In this document: in pieces, positions 60,223-64,000 of the stretch
Position numbering within the stretch: position 1 is the first letter of the stretch
How the letters are laid out: every line of letters begins with the position of its first letter
Source of the DNA: Gemmatimonadota bacterium
GTDB taxonomy: Bacteria; Gemmatimonadota; Gemmatimonadetes; Longimicrobiales; Gaopeijiaceae
Direction of reading: 5' to 3'
Length of the DNA: 64,000 bases
Assembly (NCBI GenBank): GCA_030428885.1
Contig: JAUIEJ010000008.1
Coordinates: 62,001 to 126,000 of the forward strand
The notes under the pieces: generated by a model
What the model was told of the DNA's origin: nothing
The model's input: the letters and a program-made list of their open reading frames with translations, nothing else
Databases searched by the model: none
Made by a program: the position numbers and the translations under genes

Positions 60223-60971
60223 AAGACGTAGGCGATGGGCTGGAGGCGGGTCTTGGCGGCCTGCTCCATGAAGCGCGGGGTGTACGCCCGGATCTGACGG
60301 CCGCCGGCGTAGACCTCCACCATGTAGAGCTCATGGGGCCGGAACGTGCGCAGATAGTCCATGCCCCCCACCACGGGGGCTTCGTCGATCCACACCGACG
60401 GCGCCACCGCCCGTCCCCGCACCATGAAGCACTCGTTGGTCCAGGAGCTTCGGCAGGGCACGCGACTGAGGGCCGCCCGGGTGGCCACGAACTCCAGGAT
60501 GTCGTACTCCATGGACGTGGCGAGGTCGTTCCGGTCGAACGCCCGGACCGAGAATCCCGCGGCCTTGCGGCGGCTTTCGAAGCGGCTGGTGACCACGTTC
60601 AGGCCTTCCAGCAGAATGGGACGCGGAGCCAGGGTGAGGGTCACGGGAGCGCCGGCGCGTACGGTCGCGGTCCACACCAGGGTCTCGTAGCCCAGAAGCT
60701 CCGCTTCGAGGGTCACGTCACCCGGGGTCACCGACGGGATCTCGAACCGACCCGATGCGTTGGTGAGGGAGCCCCACTCCGACCCCTGGAACGACACGAA
60801 CGCGCCCACCAGAGGCTCGCCGGCCTCGTCCAGGACCGTACCCACGAGGTCGAAGGGCGCCCGATCGTCGACGTCCTGCGCCGCCATCTGGGCGGCGGAG
60901 AGCGCCATGGCGAGCAGGAGTCCCAGGCTCAACCACGCGGCCGCCACCGTGGGCCAATGCAACCGTCTCAT
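60219..60971 (-). CDS. CarboxypepD_reg plus plug-like exported protein
   Basis: The 250-residue product from ATG 60971 (GAGGAGG upstream) has a signal peptide (WLSLGLLLAMALSAAQ). A carboxypeptidase-regulatory beta-sandwich follows (LVGTVLDEAGEPLVGAFVSF through LEAELLGYETLVW), then a TonB-dependent receptor plug-like region (GLNVVTSRFESRRKAAGFSV and SVWIDEAPVVGGMDYL). No beta-barrel follows, so it is not a transporter by itself. Similar plug-only proteins occur in Gemmatimonadota and Bacteroidota. Its stop overlaps the convergent ankyrin-hydrolase stop by 4 bp. Confidence 0.78.
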   Translation of the reverse strand: MRRLHWPTVAAAWLSLGLLLAMALSAAQMAAQDVDDRAPFDLVGTVLDEAGEPLVGAFVSFQGSEWGSLTNASGRFEIPSVTPGDVTLEAELLGYETLVWTATVRAGAPVTLTLAPRPILLEGLNVVTSRFESRRKAAGFSVRAFDRNDLATSMEYDILEFVATRAALSRVPCRSSWTNECFMVRGRAVAPSVWIDEAPVVGGMDYLRTFRPHELYMVEVYAGGRQIRAYTPRFMEQAAKTRLQPIAYVF

Positions 60972-61159
60972 CGTCGCCTCCTCGTCGTCCTGGAGCCTCC
61001 AGCGGACTCCATACCCCCCCAGATGCAAGTCGCGTACCGGATCGCCGGGTCCGCAAGAATCCCCCGTTCGGCGCAGGATTCTGCGGCAGACGCGACCCGT
61101 CGATGAACAGTGGCCCCGGCGAGTGTCCCGAATGGAGGACAGGGCCGGGGTGAAGGGTG

Positions 61160-61199
61160 TTGACAGGATGGTCGAATCTCCAATACTTAGGACTCCTAA
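61160..61199 (+). promoter_or_regulatory. Promoter with MarR-type operator
   Basis: A perfect -35 box TTGACA (61160-61165) is followed after 16 nt by AATACT (-10, 61182-61187). Overlapping the -10 and start region is the 13-bp perfect palindrome TTAGGA-C-TCCTAA (61187-61199). It lies upstream of the exported protein and MarR operon and is the natural site for the MarR protein encoded in it. Confidence 0.65.
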
Positions 61200-61226
61200 T
61201 AATCACCCTGAACCCGAGGTACTCCC

Positions 61227-61967
61227 GTGCGCTTCTTCGTGCTTCCGGCCATCGTCATGGCGCTTCTCGCAACAACCACTTCAGGCGCCGCCCAGTCGCC
61301 CGTGCACCCCACGCCGGCGACGGCCGATCTCGACATCACCGGGGCCCGGGTGGAGTACCGTGCCGAACTCCAGATTCTGGTCTTCTCTCAGGACGTGGCC
61401 GGCCGGGCCGGAGCCACGACCCCCCCGGCTCGAGGGCAGATGGACGGCGCCCCGGTGCTGGGGTACGTCTTTCCCACCTCCCTCGCTCCCGAGGACGTGG
61501 GCTTCGCGCCGGGGGCCGGAGTCGTGGCGCTGGCGGCCACCTCTCACCCGGATTTCGACGACACTCCGCTATGGGACGAGGACGGCGACCGCGACTACGG
61601 CAACGACGGCGTCGTCTTCCACACGCATTGGGTCGTCCTCACGCCCGACGATCGAGTGCCCGGCGGTCTCGCGGTGAAGGAGACGCAACGGATCGAGCAG
61701 GAGTTGCCACCCACGAACCCGGGCATGCCCATGTACCTCGATTCTCCCGGCTTTTCCGTGGTCCTCGACGGTGCCACACTACGGGTGGTGGTGCCCCTGG
61801 ACAGGGTGTCGGGACGCCGGGACTTCGCATTCGACGCCGTGACCGCCTACATGGAGGTGAACACGTCGGACGACGCGCGCCCTCTCCTGGGGGTGTACCA
61901 CGTGTACGAGGTGTTCTCAGGCGACCTGAGCCTGCCCTATTCCGTGACGGAGATCGGCACGCGGTGA
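61227..61967 (+). CDS. Exported protein of unknown function, MarR operon
   Basis: The 246-residue product has a signal peptide (VLPAIVMALLATTTSGAAQ). The mature part has an N-terminal ITGARVEYRAELQILVFSQD, a His/Asp-rich centre (HPDFDDTPLWDEDGDRDYGNDG and FHTHWVVL) that could bind a metal, and late strands DAVTAYMEVNTSDD and VYHVYEVFSG. I do not recognise the family. It is cotranscribed with and overlaps the MarR gene (GTGA), so its level is probably set by that regulator. Confidence 0.8.
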   Translation: MRFFVLPAIVMALLATTTSGAAQSPVHPTPATADLDITGARVEYRAELQILVFSQDVAGRAGATTPPARGQMDGAPVLGYVFPTSLAPEDVGFAPGAGVVALAATSHPDFDDTPLWDEDGDRDYGNDGVVFHTHWVVLTPDDRVPGGLAVKETQRIEQELPPTNPGMPMYLDSPGFSVVLDGATLRVVVPLDRVSGRRDFAFDAVTAYMEVNTSDDARPLLGVYHVYEVFSGDLSLPYSVTEIGTR

Positions 61968-62656
61968 CGAGCGATTCCCTGGGCGAACGGCCGCCCGCTC
62001 CGGCGCGAGCCGCCGGGGCGGGCGGTCTGCCCGACGAAGAAGATGTGGGCCACCGCACCCTGGTGGCCCTCTCGAAGGTGGGTCTGGCCCTCCGGGAACA
62101 AGCCTGGAAGGAGTCCGTGCCCGCGGGCCTCAACCCCACCCAGGCCCAGGTGCTCGTGGTTCTGGGCCGGGCGCCCGGGTCGGGCATGCGCCTTTCCGCC
62201 ATCGCCGACCATCTGGGGGTCAGCGCCCCCACCGCCTCGGACTCCGTGTCGACGTTGGTCTCGAAGGGACTCGTGTCGAAGGGGCCGGCCCCGGACGACG
62301 GGCGGGCATTGGCGGTGATCCTCACCGCCGAGGGCGAGGCCCGGGCCCGGGAGATGGCCGAGTGGCCGGACCTGCTCCTCTCGGCCGTGGACGTGCTCGA
62401 GCCCGACGAGGAGGCCGTTCTCTTGAAAGGGCTTCTGAAGGTGATCCGGGAGCTCCAGGAGCAGGGGCGGATCGCCGCCTCTCGGATGTGCCTCACGTGC
62501 CGGTACTTCCGCCCCCACGTGCACGCCGATGTCCGGGCGCCCCACCACTGCGCGTTCGTGGACGCTCCGTTCGGCGACCGCGATCTCCGGGTGGACTGTA
62601 TCGACCACGAATCCGCGGATCCCACGCCCGGTCGGCCCGCACCGGTGGGAGTTTAG
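61964..62656 (+). CDS. MarR-family regulator with Cys/His-rich tail
   Basis: The 230-residue protein from GTG 61964 overlaps the exported-protein gene (GTGA). The central winged helix (about 55-125) has LSAIADHLGVSAPTASDSV as recognition helix and KGPAPDDGRALAVILTAEG as wing. It carries a C-terminal tail with Cys176-x2-Cys179 (MCLTCRYF), His185, His187, His194-His195-Cys196 and Cys212 (LRVDCID). That spacing suggests a zinc or iron-sulfur site, giving a redox or metal-sensing input to the DNA-binding domain. Its operator is the palindrome at 61187-61199. Confidence 0.85.
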   Translation: MTSDSLGERPPAPARAAGAGGLPDEEDVGHRTLVALSKVGLALREQAWKESVPAGLNPTQAQVLVVLGRAPGSGMRLSAIADHLGVSAPTASDSVSTLVSKGLVSKGPAPDDGRALAVILTAEGEARAREMAEWPDLLLSAVDVLEPDEEAVLLKGLLKVIRELQEQGRIAASRMCLTCRYFRPHVHADVRAPHHCAFVDAPFGDRDLRVDCIDHESADPTPGRPAPVGV

Positions 62657-63945
62657 CCCCTACCGACGCGCACCAGCGCGCGGATCAGGAGTCCCCCGCC
62701 CAGGAGTCCCGACCCCAGCAACCAGATGCCGGGCTCCACCCAGAAGGCCAGACCGACGCAGCCCAGGAGTCCCATGGACGGAATCCACGGGGGGAAGAGC
62801 CGCTGAGACCGGGGGAGCCGGAGGGCCGCCAGATTCGTGACGGCATAATAGACGAGCACCGTGAAGGCGCTGAACGACCAGGTGGTGCGGACATCGCCCA
62901 CGAGGCAGAGCGCCGCCACGGCCGCGCCGCAGGCCCACACCGAAGCCACGGGACTGGAGCGGGCTTCGTCGACCCGGGCCAGGGACTGCGGCGCGTCTCC
63001 TCGGCGAGCCATGGCCAGGAGCACCCGGGAGAGGCCCAACACCAGGTTCAACAGTACCCCGGCCATGGCGGCCACCGCCGCGACCGCCACGACGAGGCCC
63101 AGTCCCGGGCGGGCGAGGGCCTCGGCGACCGCCTCGAGAGGGGCCGCCGTCCCCACGGCCGCGGCACCGAACGCTTCGGCCCCCAGCACGCCGACGCCGG
63201 AGGCGGCCATGACCAGATAAAGCAGCGTCACGGCACCCACCGTGGCCACGATGGCCCGGGGGATGACCCGGCGGGGCTCCCGCACCTCCTCGCCCAGGGT
63301 GGCGACCCGTCCGTAACCGGTGAAGGCCACGAACATGAGGGCGCTGCCGTGGAGCAGGTCGCGGAGGGCGGGGGTGTCGGAGAGAGCCGGGAAGAGGGGA
63401 ATGAACCGCGCCCGTCCGTCCGTCAGGGCCACCGGGAGAGCAAACACCGCCAGGGTCAGGAGGCCGAGGAGCGCGAGTCCCACGACCACCGCGTTGCCGG
63501 TGTTGGAGCGGCGGATCCCGCCGGCCACGAAGGCTGTCACCCCGAGGGTCGCGATCACGGCCAGGGCTACCGACCCCCGGCCCGCCTCGGCGCCGGCGAG
63601 GTCGAAGAGATACCCGGCCAGCCCCAGCGCCGCCGTGGCGGCCGACGCGCTCTTGGCCAGCAGGAACATCCAGCCGGCGCTGAACCCCAGCCACGGGGTG
63701 AGCCACAGGTGGCCGTACTCGTAGGTACCGCCACTTACGGGATGGGCCGCCGCGAGTTGGGCGCTGGAGAGCCCGTTGGCGGCGGCTACCACGGCGGCGA
63801 TCGCCGTGGCCGCCAGCACCGTGGATCCGGCCACTCCCGCAGCGATCCCCACGCTCACGAACACCCCCGTACCCACCATGGATCCCAGCCCCAGGAGCAC
63901 GGCGCCCCAGAGGCCGACCTCCCGGCGAAGGCGGGACCCGGTCAC
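62653..63945 (-). CDS. APC-superfamily amino acid permease
   Basis: The 430-residue protein has about 12 transmembrane helices and the APC signature at the start (GLWGAVLLGLGSMVGTGVFVSVG), then SGGTYEYGHLWLTPWLGFSAGW and FTGYGRVATLGEEVREP. Length and pattern fit amino-acid/polyamine/organocation transporters. The start GTG at 63945 overlaps the stop of an upstream partial gene (GTGA). Substrate not determined. It converges with the MarR gene, the stops overlapping by 4 bp. Confidence 0.88.
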   Translation of the reverse strand: MTGSRLRREVGLWGAVLLGLGSMVGTGVFVSVGIAAGVAGSTVLAATAIAAVVAAANGLSSAQLAAAHPVSGGTYEYGHLWLTPWLGFSAGWMFLLAKSASAATAALGLAGYLFDLAGAEAGRGSVALAVIATLGVTAFVAGGIRRSNTGNAVVVGLALLGLLTLAVFALPVALTDGRARFIPLFPALSDTPALRDLLHGSALMFVAFTGYGRVATLGEEVREPRRVIPRAIVATVGAVTLLYLVMAASGVGVLGAEAFGAAAVGTAAPLEAVAEALARPGLGLVVAVAAVAAMAGVLLNLVLGLSRVLLAMARRGDAPQSLARVDEARSSPVASVWACGAAVAALCLVGDVRTTWSFSAFTVLVYYAVTNLAALRLPRSQRLFPPWIPSMGLLGCVGLAFWVEPGIWLLGSGLLGGGLLIRALVRVGRG

Positions 63946-64000
63946 CCGGTACTCCCGAGCGACTCCGCGAGGTGCAGCTTCATGCCCTCGTGGCTCGCCG
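63942..64000 (-). CDS. C-terminal fragment of upstream gene, partial
   Basis: The minus strand reads ASHEGMKLHLAESLGSTG then TGA, with the stop overlapping the permease start in GTGA, the same layout used by many gene pairs here. Only 18 codons lie in the window, so the product cannot be identified. Confidence 0.5.
   Translation of the reverse strand, partial: ASHEGMKLHLAESLGSTG

Overview
The window looks like a chromosomal segment of an uncultured, very GC-rich Gram-negative bacterium. GC is about 70% by eye, many starts are GTG, and ATGA/GTGA/TGATG gene overlaps are common. The best guess is Gemmatimonadota or a close relative. That rests on gene content: several PadR regulators next to duplicated MacB/FtsX-like permeases (ADOP type), three 6-bladed beta-propeller lipoproteins, many exported amidohydrolases and peptidases, PD40 and FG-GAP propellers, and Spy-like and TonB-related envelope proteins. 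It is an inference from content, not a phylogenetic result. I saw no rRNA, tRNA, CRISPR array, insertion sequence, phage gene or replication origin. No stretch longer than about 300 bp lacks a gene.

Layout. 1-3.0 kb: 5' part of a large two-protease protein (subtilisin plus HExxH metallopeptidase) that runs off the left edge. 3.1-4.8 kb: AlkD-like DNA-repair protein divergent from an ArsR-SRPBCC pair. 4.8-8.1 kb: beta-oxidation operon (thiolase, then a dehydrogenase/hydratase fusion). 8.1-13.4 kb: serine hydrolase with an unknown partner, FG-GAP propeller, TfoX-like protein, amidohydrolase and isochorismatase-like hydrolase. 13.4-19.0 kb: small membrane protein, Spy-like protein, SGNH hydrolase, second amidohydrolase, 6-bladed propeller, Leu/Glu/Phe/Val dehydrogenase and a lipoprotein. 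19.2-22.2 kb: TonB-C lipoprotein coupled to an ABC permease. 22.2-25.8 kb: LVIVD protein, small exported protein and multicopper oxidase operon. 26.1-33.5 kb: M28 peptidase divergent from a PD40 propeller, Nudix hydrolase, polytopic membrane protein, NTF2-metallo-beta-lactamase fusion and an exported unknown.

33.5-36.6 kb, 46.9-49.8 kb and 55.5-58.5 kb are three separate PadR-permease modules. Two of them have clear palindromic operators in front, and the third is divergent from an ABC permease-M1 peptidase fusion with its ATPase (42.2-46.8 kb). 36.6-42.2 kb: methyltransferase, propeller, QueE, proline dehydrogenase, MDR oxidoreductase and MazG-like protein. 49.8-55.4 kb: beta-barrel-like protein, class V aminotransferase, propeller, RCK-domain membrane protein and QueG. 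58.6-64.0 kb: exported ankyrin-serine hydrolase fusion, CarboxypepD_reg/plug protein, exported protein plus Cys-tailed MarR regulator, APC permease, and the tail of one more gene at the right edge.

The common theme is envelope biology and scavenging: exported peptidases and hydrolases, amino-acid uptake and catabolism (APC permease, proline dehydrogenase, amino-acid dehydrogenase), fatty-acid oxidation, copper and metal handling, and PadR-controlled permeases that probably respond to envelope or toxic-compound stress. No single wholly novel defence or signalling system is evident. The strongest leads are unusual domain fusions (S8 plus HExxH peptidase, ABC permease plus M1, ankyrin plus serine hydrolase), the Cys-tailed MarR locus, the LVIVD-multicopper oxidase operon, and the repeated PadR-permease modules with their operators.
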